Source: Nemertoderma westbladi (taxonomy: Eukaryota; Xenacoelomorpha; Nemertodermatida; Nemertodermatidae). Taken from it: 64,000 nt of DNA. The DNA lies in the NCBI GenBank assembly GCA_032718475.1, contig JAUCBJ010006842.1:186001-250000 (forward strand), in the 5' to 3' direction. A program made the translations under genes and the position numbers. Of the stretch, positions 9,613 through 20,339 are shown piece by piece (position 1 is the first letter of the stretch; each line of letters begins with the position of its first letter). Below the pieces are notes generated by a model. That model did not search any database. It was given only the letters and a program-made list of their open reading frames with translations, and was not told the DNA's origin.

Positions 9613-10104
9613 TCATGATTTGTTGTAAACGTTATTGAAGAGCGCAGTTAGTATTATACCCACTGAAATACCCAATACAGTGCCGGGAAGAGGAGTGCCT
9701 CTGAAGTAGGAAGAAAAAGCTGCACCTGCGACTGCGCCCGACAAAACGCCGCGATCCACACGACACTGCCCGCGGTTGTACCGAATCCGGTAGCACCTGT
9801 CGTACACACGTTCCTCTTCATCGTTGTAAATCTTAGCGAATGTCATCAGTGGTCCCAACGCCAACCCTACCAGCATACCGTTACGTCCACCGACAACTGC
9901 TGATCTAGAGAGGGCTTGCAAGGTTCGCGGACCCTTAATCACCCTGAATATGGGAGCGACTACCGCGCTACCTAGCAGACAGCCCGCCTGGACAGTCTTC
10001 TGCGTTACATGCATCGTAAGCTCGAGCTTAGGTCGCGGAATAACTCTCATCTCGTCGTCGGAGAGACCCATCCCGATGTAATTATTAATGTATTCCTTGT
10101 TCAT
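9613..10104 (-). CDS. Small Tim17/DUF1757-like membrane protein
   Basis: An uninterrupted 163-codon frame begins ATG and ends TGA?-free until the terminal stop beside 9613. Seen: a polar N-terminus of about 30 residues, then Gly/Ala-rich hydrophobic stretches near residues 38-55, 65-90 and 120-160 (AGCLLGSAVVAPIF, GMLVGLALGPLMTF, GAVAGAAFSS, PGTVLGISVGIILTAL). Between them is a charged loop with the motif YDRCYRIRYNRGQCRVD. Glycine-zipper helices and a D-RxYR-x-N-GQ-x-VD loop are what I recall of the DUF1757 family, which resembles Tim17-type inner-membrane proteins. Function in that family is not known. The frame shows no decay and its codon usage is richer in GC than the surroundings, so it is the best host-gene candidate here. 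It appears to be a single exon, so a retrocopy is possible. The foldback element lies about 130 bp downstream. Confidence 0.7.
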   Translation of the reverse strand: MNKEYINNYIGMGLSDDEMRVIPRPKLELTMHVTQKTVQAGCLLGSAVVAPIFRVIKGPRTLQALSRSAVVGGRNGMLVGLALGPLMTFAKIYNDEEERVYDRCYRIRYNRGQCRVDRGVLSGAVAGAAFSSYFRGTPLPGTVLGISVGIILTALFNNVYNKS

Positions 10105-10769
10105 CTCGAGGTTTTTAGCTTAGGCCTAATCTTTTCTTGATGTAGAAATTTAATTCAGTTCAGTTTCGTTCTCCTTAGTTGGGGTGTAGTTGTTAATCGG
10201 ACTGGCGGAAACATAAAAATGCTCAATAACAAATTTACATAGGCCTATTGCTGTTTTGTCTGCTTGTTTAACTGCAGTATTTCAGCTTTCTCGCAACTGC
10301 TGAACTGAAAAGAGTTATGGCTAAAGCCTAAAGGATGTACCGGTACCGGTACTAAAACAGTAAAAGGTAAAATTAACTAGAGTAGAATGACATAGTTTTA
10401 TTTTACTATTCCTACTATTTTTAAGTAGAATTTGGAATAACTTGAAAAACCAGCTAAGTCAATCGGCCCTTAACCTTATGCCAAAACCGTCTATCTCATT
10501 TAAAATACTCTTGCAAAATATCTCATGCATATCTCATGCAAAATACATAGTTATTCATATATTTAGTACATAGGTACCTACAGTAGGTCATTCTACTGTA
10601 CTTATTTAAACTCATCCATTCTAGCTCATCCCTCTATTAAATAGTCATTCAAGATTATTATGTTTCCAAAAGGCTGTAAGTCATTCTACAGTTTAATATT
10701 TTGCACTCTGAAGGTCGTTCTCGCCCCAAAAGTAAAGTAAAAGTAAAGTTGTATTCAGTCATTAGGCTA
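10105..10769. other. Upstream region of the small membrane-protein gene; no other gene
   Basis: This is likely 5' untranslated and promoter sequence for the minus-strand gene. I cannot identify a convincing core promoter. An ACCGGTACCGGTACT direct repeat occurs at 10339-10354. Confidence 0.4.
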
Positions 10770-10904
10770 AAAATTATGCACAAAGTCTGGCGACTTAAAT
10801 CCAATCCGGTCCCCCCAGAGCTATACTTCGTAGACGAAACTCCTTTAGATACCATTTAATGATGCTTTGCACATATGCATATCTGGCTCTTTCGGTAAGG
10901 AGCC
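10770..10904 (-). mobile_element. SINE body, headless copy
   Basis: CACAAAGTCTGGCGACTT, GCGGTCCCCCCAGA-like and GACGAAACTCC blocks match 39795-39930 in order and spacing. There the same body is attached to a tRNA-like head. This copy lacks the head. Confidence 0.75.
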
Positions 10905-10905
10905 G

Positions 10906-11029
10906 TTAAAATTACTAGAATCACTATTTCCTGATTGGTTTTAATCTGGGTACCTAGCAACGCCATCAGCTGGTTTCAAAATGCCATTGCTGATATGGCG
11001 ACAGGAAATAGTGATTCTAGTAATTTTAA
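10906..11029. repeat. Perfect 28-bp inverted repeat
   Basis: Positions 10906-10933 are the exact complement of 11002-11029 (core ACTAGAATCACTATTTCC). A smaller nested dyad (GCCATCAGC/GCTGATATGGC) sits in the loop, and a degenerate third copy follows near 11052-11075. Confidence 0.85.
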
Positions 11030-11030
11030 T

Positions 11031-11705
11031 GACTATTTTAATGGCCTTAAAAATACTAGAGTCACTATTTTGGAAGCCCTTAAAACAACCAGAGGCACTA
11101 TCCGGTAACACAGGGCCAGTGACAGAACTGACAAGCACCAGTTAAATTGACTAACACTGTGGGGCGAGCCACGAAAATTAGCGAGCTTAGAATACGGGTA
11201 CCATTCTCAACCTCACGAATTGCGAATCTTTGTGATGAAATTATACCAAACGTGGTACACAAGTAGTACGTCAAAAGTTTAGAAAGTTTTCAGAATTTTG
11301 GCGTCGTGCATTTTAATGGTCCGCCTCTAGGAGGCGCTAAATATCACCTCTTCTAAGCTACAATAACTTTTGAACCACTTCACTGATTTTGAATAACCTA
11401 GGGATGGTTCTCAATTAATTATTAGGTACGGTCATTTAAGTGGACCTCTACATTTACTCCTCCATTTAGACGTATGGGTATGCACCTTTGTCCTTTACAT
11501 TACCTGAATATGGTATTTACTATTATGGGGATGATCTTTTATTTTTATAATGCCTACCGCAACTAATAATAATATATTAATTATTTAATTAAATTAATTT
11601 AATTAATTAATTAATATTAATATTATATATTTTGACGCTAACTACTCCGCCATTTTGAAACAATTCGATTGTTAACTCTATTAACTGCAGTAACTCCTGC
11701 AGGGG
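11031..11705. other. No gene seen; includes AT-rich TTAA-type simple repeat
   Basis: Positions 11560-11630 consist of ATTAATT/TTAATTAA simple sequence. No coding or RNA signal was recognised in the rest. Confidence 0.5.
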
Positions 11706-12166
11706 TGGGTTGCTGGACGCCCTACTTAACCCCTATTAGTAAAAGCACTTTTAAAAAACTTTAAATAACGCTATTAGGTTAATAAGGTTGGTTGACACAC
11801 TTTTAACCTAAAGGCGCCTTTAGTCTGCTAAAAGCGCTTTTAGTAAGCCCCCCTTTTTTCCTCGATTGAGTGGACTACTTGTAGGGACTTTGTTTTTTAC
11901 AATTAATATTTAATACTCAAACTTGAATTCTAGAAATAGTGATGATAAAGCTATAGTGATGAGATGGTATTATTTATTATTTAATTACTAATAGCGCTAT
12001 TAAAGCCCTATTATGTAGCACTAATAATCCTATTAGTAAAAAGGGCTATAATGTTTCAGGCAACGCTTTTTAAAGTCGCTATTTACTAATAGCACTACTG
12101 TATTAGTGCTAATAGCCCTTTTAATCCTAATAGCACTTTTCCGCTAATAGCGTGTCCAGCAACCCA
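11706..12166. mobile_element. MITE with TGGGTTGCTGGAC ends
   Basis: TGGGTTGCTGGAC at 11706-11718 is the exact complement of 12154-12166. The inverted similarity continues inward through CTATTAGTAAAAG and GCGCTATTAG-type blocks. The interior is full of short repeats of the form GCGCTTTTAG or CTATTAG and has no open frame. I do not recognise the superfamily and could not settle a target duplication. Confidence 0.75.
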
Positions 12167-12345
12167 CTCCAGTACTCTACAGTACAAAATGGACTACAGT
12201 AGTTACAGAGATACTACTGTACTGTGTAGTACAGGGCCTACATATACATGCTTTTCAACTTAGCACATAGCACACTACTGCACACAGAGCAAAAAAGCAA
12301 TAAAAATTCGCATCGAAATGAGATGAGGAGTGTAATTAGATCGTA

Positions 12346-13018
12346 ATTACGAAAGGCTACCAATTAAAATCATCCCAAAATGATGAAAATTTCACCAAAA
12401 AAAATATTTTATACCAAATTAAATAATGTGACCCCAAAAAAAATAAGTCAACACCAAATAAAATAAAGTCACACCAAATAAAATTATTCAAACACCAAAA
12501 TAAATTTTTCAAAACCAAAAAAAATTATTCAACACCAAATCAAAGTATTCAATACCAAAATAAATAAATGCTCCCCAAAACCAATTATTAGCACCAAAAT
12601 AAATACATTTTCCCCCAAAACAAATACATTTTTGCCCAAAATAAATACATAATCCCCCAAAATAAATACTATACACTGCAGCAATAGGCCTTGCTTGCAC
12701 TTGAATCAATAATTGTTTTTGGGGGTATAATAATTGTTTTTGGGGATGAATAATTGTTTTTGGGGGATGAATAATTGTTTTTTGGGGGAAGAATAATTGT
12801 TTTTGGGGAATGAATAATTGTTTTTGGGGAATGAATAATTGTTTTGGGGGGACGAATAATTGTTTTTGGGGGATGAATAATTGTTTTTGGTGAGAGGGAT
12901 ATTCAATATTGGGGGATGTGAATTGGTGCTACAAAAAAATATATTTGGTAGAAAATAATTTATTTTGGTGTTAAATCATCTAATTTGGGGTGGCATTCAA
13001 TTAGTGGCGATTACGAAA
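12346..13018. mobile_element. TU/FB-like foldback transposon built of short tandem repeats
   Basis: A 9-bp direct repeat ATTACGAAA lies at 12346-12354 and 13010-13018. Between them is a 655-bp element whose ends are inverted (left GGCTACCAATTAAAAT..CATCCC, complement of right CGCCACTAATTGAATGCCACCCC). The left arm (about 12380-12665) is a tandem series of roughly 20-bp units of the kind CCCAAAATAAATACAT. The right arm (12708-12990) is an inverted series of AATAATTGTTTTTGGGGGATG units. Inverted arms made of short direct repeats with an 8-9 bp target duplication are the hallmark of foldback elements such as sea-urchin TU and fly FB. The unit frames are open by chance only. Confidence 0.85.
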
Positions 13019-16000
13019 TACCGGAAAATGCGAATTAAATTCAAATCTGAGCGTTAGCCCTATACAAATGTAAAGTACCGGCTGACCGGTGTTTGAATAC
13101 TGTAGGGTTTACGGCATCCCGATAACTCCTTTAAATTTAATAATAGTGTTTATAGTTGTTAGTTGTAGTTATAGTTGTTTTAAGGAGTCCTCTTTCGGTA
13201 GGCCTACCATTCATTCTCTCGTTCATTCGAGCTCATTCAATCTTTATTACTTACTCATCATTATTCTAGCTAATTCCTCTATTTAATAGGTCATTATCCC
13301 ACTCTGCTTCCGAATAGGTCATTCGAGACCATTCCACTATTTGATAGGTCGGTCATTCTATATTATTCTACCTTTTAGTATGACCAATCTGATCTGAAGC
13401 GCTGGTTTAACTTCTGTTATCTCAGGTTACAATATATGTAATGCATTAACGGCGGCCTAAACCCTAATTAAAACTGCAATGTATCCCTATCCCTAAGTTA
13501 CAATTTTGTAACCCTAAACTGCACACCCTAATGCCTAAGTGGCAATAAGTATCCTATGTCAAAATATTTAAAAATTTTGCAAAAGTTCTTGGATTAGAGT
13601 GGCTATGTAGTATGTGTTGTTGCTACAGTACGTTTTCAGTGTAGCTGTGTATCAGTATGCTGTACTCAAATACATGCCAGTGCCTAAAACCTTAATCTGT
13701 TATTTAGTCAACTTGAGGATGACCTTGATTCCGTGCTAGCATTACAGGTACATAGCTGGTGCATCTACAATAAAATCTAAGTCACTGTAGCTTTGACCTG
13801 GTTCAAGCTAGCACTTTTCCCAGGCTTGTTTCACTCTGAGTTCTGAATTCTAAATTCAACTGGAAAAAGGTTCAGCTCCAGGTGGATAAATCTGTTGCAG
13901 AAATTCACTGGAGCCTCATGATTGCTGTACGAAACTGCTCGATTGTAATATCACAGCGATGGAACTTGCCCAATTGAAAACTCTGAAGAAATTGCAGCCA
14001 GCAAGAACATCTTTCCCCTCAGCGAATTTGAAAATGTGTCATGAGCTCACTTTCAGGTAGTAGCATCCTGCTATCAAAAGATTGCGAGTCATTCCCTGCT
14101 TTAAAGAAAAATACAGTAGTAAACCATTAATTTATACTGTATATATCTGATTAAACATTATATTATAAGTGGCGAATAGGTTCCAATCGAATCTGGAACC
14201 ACACATTGTTTGTTTACAATCGCTTTGGTCAGGAATTGAACTGTTCAAAATGTAATCAGTGGCAGTGTTACTGTCATTTGCACACCATGGTGTCAATAAT
14301 TCCAACAGATAGTTGTCTTTTAGAGAATTAATAATAATGCAGCGATATTGGATCATTAAATCACATTCCAGTCGACTTGGATAGAAGATGCAGATGCGCC
14401 ATATGGCATCAAATTAAAACGTTAGGGTGAGTGCACCAAGCCCCCCAAGACCTCACACACAGCTCTATGAGATATTAAATTTCAGTTGTTGTCTACCAAA
14501 TAAATTATAAATGAATTGTTAATCATTATTATTGCATAAAGAATAAACAGTAATTTATAACACTGAATAATACTGAATTACAGTTCAATACTTGTGTTAA
14601 GAGTGTATAAATAATGAATCGGTTGTACTTGTACTGCAAACTAACTAGTCAGTAGATATTAGAATTTGGGATGGAATCACTACATATATCCTAGACAATT
14701 GCATCACGGATCACACTGGCAGACTAATGGAATTGTTGTTTCCAAATTGGAAATAGCATTCAGATGGGCGAGAGTCGTGAATGTTATTAAACAGATAGAT
14801 ACAAACAGAGATTTTCTCCAGTTTATTATTCAAGAATAATACAGAATACCAAGTTACAAAACCGGGATCACTGGAAATAAGTTGTCAGACTTTGTGCCTA
14901 ATCGCTGGCCTAAATAATTTTACTTTACTTTTCCTTTTGGTAATCAAATGCAGCGAACTGATATACTACAAAAGGTTACCAAATCATTGTTTTTTTATAA
15001 TTACACAGTCCATGCTTTGACTCTCATCTGTAAACTTCGATCTGAGAAACCTTTGCATGTATTCCGCATCTAAATGTGTGAAACTGCAGACCTCATATGC
15101 GAGACCAAAGTCGATGCTGTAACAATCGCTGTGGCCCAGCAGGTTACACCAAAATCTTGGATTGTTTTCGTCAGAGAGGCTTTCATCAGCTGACATGAAT
15201 CAGATGCATGTCAGCAGCAATTTACGTTCTCATGGGCTCGGCTCCTACAGTCCCGCTCACCAACAGAGTGCCATCTGATCCGATCGGAGCCAACAAATAA
15301 CCAACAATTTTGCAGTCGAAACTATGTGACATGCCATCAAATACGTAATTATATATATATACTGTATCGAAGCTTATATTAAATCCTCTTGAAAATCTAT
15401 AACGAGATTTACTATGGTTTCGTAGTTAAAGATTGACAGTTTGTTAAAATTTATCACACCCTATTCACAAACTGCAATCAATATTCATAATTTACCGTAT
15501 TTCAATACATATTTTTTAATGTTTCCCTCTTTACGTTAAAATTGTTAAACCCATAACCAGAAACCTGTTCATTCTTTGTAACCACATTTACTTTTCTTTT
15601 CAATAAATTAGATTTATCTGAAATAATTCAAGAGAAGGCTAGGAAAATCCCCTTTTGTTTGCAGTAATTGAAATTTCGAATTGATTTACCAATATATTTT
15701 CCAACTTTGTCACAATCCCATATTATTTTCCAGTATGTCACTACGCCATACGCGTCAATGTCAGTTTGTCGGTCATGCCTAAATAAGTATAGAAATGATA
15801 TGTTTTGGATGACTTAGAAGCAACCATACGGAGCAACCATATTTCATAATAATCTGGAGTGGATAGGTGGAAGATCTTTTTACTAGTGGTTGTAATGATT
15901 AGACAATGAGTAAATAAAGTAACAATATAATATTCAATATGACAATATATTAACCTAGCAATAAAGCCCGATCTGGGTTAAAGGGTGTTCCCGATCTGGG

Positions 16001-16064
16001 TAGGTAAACTCTATCGTTCTCACCACCACTGGTAAGTAAGTACAGTAGTATTGGTACAATAGGC
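13019..16064. other. About 3 kb with no recognised gene
   Basis: The sequence is AT-rich. Minus-strand open frames at 14132-14356 and 14984-15196 are short and resemble nothing I know. Scattered GTAACCCTAA-like and CAGTAC words occur but no array. I see no element with clear ends. Confidence 0.4.
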
Positions 16065-16175
16065 ATTATTTTAAGCCGGTGAAGCGCGTCACCGGGGGTT
16101 GAACCAGCGCTATACGCATGTTTCGGCCGATCAGGCCTCATCCGTAGCGCTAACCAGTTCAGCCACTTGCCCCTG
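16065..16175 (-). mobile_element. tRNA-derived SINE head, family 1
   Basis: On the minus strand the segment has a polymerase III A box TGGCTGAACTGG (plus coordinates 16154-16165) and a B box GGTTCAACCCC (16095-16105), about 50 bp apart. It begins GGGGCAAGTGGC like a tRNA acceptor and D arm. The fold is degenerate, so it is a SINE head rather than a working tRNA. The body would lie to the left, where CCCGATCTGGG is repeated at 15967-15977 and 15990-16000. Confidence 0.65.
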
Positions 16176-16399
16176 ACATTTGCTCTCCCACCTAATTCAA
16201 CAGACAGTCTTAAGTTGCATATATTCATCCTATCTCTAACAGCGGACTTAACGGCCTCCAGTAAACCAGTATGTTAGAGAACAGGAGGGAAGTACAAATG
16301 AATAAATAAATATTTACGTATAGCGCTGGTATATCATGGTTTTGTTCAGAAATGGAAAAAATGAGAAAACACGTCCCCGGGGGTCTTCTTAAACAATAA

Positions 16400-16625
16400 T
16401 TGTTATATGGAATGTGATTGTGCGGGATGGGATGCCTTGTTATATGGAATGTGATTGTGCAGGATGCCGCGTCGAAGGTTACAAAGAGTCCAAGGTTATA
16501 ACGTGCCTAAGGTTACAAAATTCATATTTCCAAAATGGTATGTCAAAGGTTACAAAATACCGAGTCGAAAGTTACAATTCGAGAGTCAAATGTTACACAA
16601 TTCAAATACACTACCCCAAGTTTTG
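16400..16625 (+). repeat. Short tandem duplication and AAGGTTACAA repeats
   Basis: TTGTTATATGGAATGTGATT at 16400 recurs at 16437 (37-bp period, two copies). It is followed by about six spaced copies of AAGGTTACAA-like words up to 16600. Confidence 0.7.
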
Positions 16626-17047
16626 AAAGAAGAATTACAGTAGTTGTGGTTACAAATTACAAGTAAATGTAAATATTAATTACAGGATTAAGTATTCACA
16701 ATACCTCCATTGGACCTGGGGAAGATAAGGGGGCGGGAAATACTGCTTCAACCAAAACTTATTCAATTGCGGCCACAATTTATTATGCGTTTTATTTTAT
16801 ACGTTATGTATTTTATGATGTCAGCATCACACACTCCAACACCCCGGCACTACTGCTGATATAACCGTGCCATTTCTAGCTGCAACTATCAGTTTCTATG
16901 ACGAATGTTATAACGGGTAGCACCTTAGTAATAGCATTTGAATCATGAAACAATGCGTGAATACGTTGTCGATTCGAATGCTGGGCTATTGATAGTATAT
17001 ATACTGCGGACATACAAGGTATCAGGTAGTATTTCCAGGCCTACCTT

Positions 17048-17122
17048 TTACCTGAGCCGCTAGCTGAATGGTTAGAGCGTCAGACTTCCAACTGGGAAGT
17101 CACTACATCGATCCCACCTGGA
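17048..17122 (+). mobile_element. tRNA-like sequence, probably a SINE head
   Basis: A-box-like TAGCTGAATGG (17061-17071) precedes GTTAGAGCG and a CTTCCAA anticodon-loop-like stretch. It is followed by a degenerate B box (ATCGATCCCA near 17107-17116). The anticodon and T stems do not pair well, so a functional tRNA is unlikely. Confidence 0.5.
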
Positions 17123-17737
17123 CATCATTATTGCCGAATTTGCAAAGCTGTTTTAATTAAATTAATGACATTTGCCTGCCCCTCTTTATTTCTGCTTAAA
17201 TTATTTCAATAAGTGCTTTTACTCCTTGAATCCTTTAGATATTTTAATCCTCCAAAAGTCTACAGTATATCAATTACGCCTCCAAAATAAACCTCCTCAG
17301 TTATCCTAGGATACTACTTCACCTCTGTAATTCATTGTGCTACAGTATTAATTATTACCTTGCATTAAATCACATTTAATTTACTAATGACATTCAAGAG
17401 TTCGTCACACAGAGTTTGCAACAGACAAATGAATGAAACTTTAATTAAATTTGCGTAATAGGATTAAATTACATTTTACAATACAATGCTTAAGCTATAA
17501 ACCAGAAGCAATGAGTCCCGGTAAATAAATACTCTAACAGATTAATAAACAATGAATTCTAAATCCTAAAATAATAATGCAACGTTTAGTCCAAAAAGAT
17601 AACTATTATAGCAAGAAAGATTAATAAATTTCAAAAGATTAATAATGAAAATGAAACATAATGCATAAAATGTATAATGCATAATAGCGAATAGAATGAT
17701 ATATTATGCAGCAATTTTACATGAATTGAACCTGACC
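17123..17737. other. No gene seen; AT-rich
   Basis: Possibly the 3' body of the preceding SINE-like sequence at its left edge. No coding potential was recognised. Confidence 0.4.
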
Positions 17738-18032
17738 ATGCAAAAATCGCCTCCGCTTTGCAGGACATTGCTTTCGCCGTGAGGACCAGCCAGTGCATAA
17801 TCTTGTACTTTGGCAGCCTCATGGAGTAAATAAGCATGGTGGACAGCCCATGACTTTCTTGAGACGCATCTTAAAGGACACTGGCCTTAAAGATGCGGAT
17901 GATCTAGCAAATGTCATGGGTGATAGGGAGTTGTGGCGGTGCAATTTTGTTGACAAGCCGGCACAGCATTCTTAAAAATGCAGCTGCAATGCAGCATGCC
18001 GATCCTAGTAGTAGTAGTAGTATGCAAAAATC
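17738..18032 (+). mobile_element. LINE-A, 5'-truncated copy with target duplication
   Basis: About 273 bp of the LINE-A 3' end run from CGCCTCCGCTTTGCAGG to the GCAGCTGCAATGCAGCATGC motif and a TAG-repeat tail. The insertion is flanked by the 11-bp direct repeat ATGCAAAAATC at 17738-17748 and 18022-18032. The encoded tail (FAGHCFRRED..., LVLWQPHG, FLRRILKDTGL) is open to the stop at 17973-17975, so the copy is fairly young. Target-primed integration with a microsatellite-like tail is the expected mechanism. Confidence 0.9.
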
Positions 18033-18056
18033 TGTTAATAGGCATATATAATTATG

Positions 18057-20339
18057 GACCTACTAGTCGAGTAGTCAACAAGCTGGGGGTGGAAATTTGC
18101 TACAGCTGGGAGTTTTACAGTTTTTAGTCAATTCGAGGGTGCTGATTCCGAATCCGGTTGATGCCAAGCGTGAAAATTTGAGCATTTTGTTCTAGAAGCA
18201 TCTATATTCTAGAATAAGACTTTTGATGGGATACCATTGCTTTGGTTGATGTAATAGATTTATTTAAATATAATTGACTGTTAGAAAACACCAGATGACA
18301 TTGCAGATTAACGACTTAACGTTTTACAACTGAACTTGTCACCGGTTGTTATATATACTTGGGTGAATCAATATTGTGATGGAGGAATTATCAGACAACT
18401 ATCAGCCTTCCTATATGATGGAAGCATATCATATGTTCTAGACTGTTCTAGAATTATGTTCTGGAATAATTATATTTGAAAAATATTTCTAAGACATCTA
18501 AAGAACAATCCCTTCTTAAAATCTAATGTGATCTCACCAAGGTTTGTAGACCATTTATGGTGGGGAGGGGGGGGGGGGGTTGAAATATGACTCATCCATT
18601 TCAGCAGAAACGAGTTTGTAGTGATTGCGGAAATTAAACATTAGCCTTGTTTCTATTGTATTTTGGGGAGGGGGTGTAACCTGTAACCTCTATCTTTGAT
18701 AGGGGAGGGTGTGGGAGGTGTGGTTAACTAAATTAAGATACTTCATTCCAGTACGTTTTGTATAAAAGCACGACTATATGTACATAAACAAAAAATATTT
18801 GACATTTTTTGAGGCCATAATATTTATTCATCTATTTAAATTTAGATTAAACTTGAATATTTTTTAACCTTTTTAACATGCAAAGCCGCGAAACTTGAAA
18901 GTTACGAATATATGAAAATAATTGTGAAATAAAAATTTCTTCTGAGTTCCAGATATTGATTATGAGAAATATTGTTTGTTGTATTAGTTGACCTCATCAT
19001 CATCACTGATATTGGTTTCAGTATCGAATCTTACCTGATTTGTATGAGGATTCTAACCAACTTCCTGAGCCATGCAGTGGCAAAACATGGAACAGGAAAT
19101 AGAATTGCTTAGGAAGTAACAGTTTGCTCTTGAGCATGTGTTCTCGGTCTAGCAATCACATGAGATGATCTTCTTAAGTTCCATAGGTGCGAAAGCAGTG
19201 TGATACCAATAAGTCTTTGATTTCCTCACATACAGCAACTTCAGTTTTTGTTACCTATTGTTACTGAGAGTGTCCAGCAACTTAATTCAAATAGTCCCTC
19301 TCCCACGAGGAACTTTTTTCTCAACACAAGTTGCGCAACCAAAGTAAATAATAACTTGTTCTAATGCAAATACGCTTACGCTATAAATACATGACTAATG
19401 TTCTAGAATTCCAAATTCAATAGAAACTGGACTGCTGTTTAATTATTTCGGCAATCACAACAAACTTGTTTGTATGTGACTGAATGACAGAATAATGTGT
19501 CTTAATTCACATCACATACATACGACCCCAGATCGCATTAATTTTGAAGAAGGAATTGTTCGGCCTCCCGTCTTGAAGAAGAGTGAGTCAGTCACTTCTT
19601 TATAAAGAGTTTGAAAAAAGTGCCCCCCCCCCCCCCACCCCTTCGGAGTTGCATCAGTAAGACCATAGTTACTTTATTAATTGTTCTTACTTAATAAAGA
19701 TAGAAAGGCAACTTCAATTGGATTACAAACCTAATAAATGTGACACGTTGGTTGAGGAATTGCTTATATAATATGGGCGTACTAAATTAGTGTTTTTGTA
19801 ACTGCCCCATGATGTTTGATTGCCAAAGATTTTAAAATATTAATATTCCAGAACACAATTCTAGAACACCGCTCGCTAACATGTGAGATACACCATAATT
19901 TATGTAGGTAGGCCGATAATTTTTCCTAATATTACTATTGATTCGTCTGCATGCAACTAATAATGAAATTGGCGTTGCTATGGTTAGATGGTTTAACATA
20001 ATGACAAGTTCAGGTTTCGTACGTGGTCCACGCTTGTCTGTTTCGTCGTTTGTCCAGATTGTCATATGATGTATTTTAATTATCAATTATATTAAAATAA
20101 ATCAATTTATATCAACCAAATCAATGGTATCCCATCACAAGTCGTATTCTAGAATATAAATACTTCTAGAACAAAATGCTCAACTTTTCACACTTGGCAT
20201 CAACCGGATTCGAAATCAGCACCCTTGAATTGACTAGAAACTGTAAAAAAATCTCAGCAGTACCAAATTTTCACGTCCTCTTAATGTTTTAGGTTAGTGT
20301 CTACTCGACTATACAGTTTTAGAAGTCCATCAGTAGGTC
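18057..20339. mobile_element. Non-autonomous element with about 230-260-bp inverted ends
   Basis: GACCTACT begins the left end (18057) and its complement ends at 20339. Long inverted similarity links 18057-18285 to 20075-20339, for example AATCCGGTTGATGCCAAG and GATGGGATACCATTG with their complements. The 1.8 kb interior has no convincing coding sequence. The palindrome TTCTAGAA or TTCTAGAAC occurs about seven times (18190, 18207, 18446, 19401, 19859, 20147, 20164), concentrated in the arms. No target duplication could be settled. Confidence 0.75.

Noticed and set aside
12509-12906. Two minus-strand frames of NNYSSPK and IYFG repeats
   Set aside because: Translations of the tandem units of the foldback element.
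14984-15196. 70-codon minus-strand frame as a host exon
   Set aside because: No clear splice sites, family resemblance or neighbouring exons.
17048-17122. A functional tRNA gene
   Set aside because: The A box is good, but the B box and anticodon and T stems are degenerate. A SINE head is more likely.
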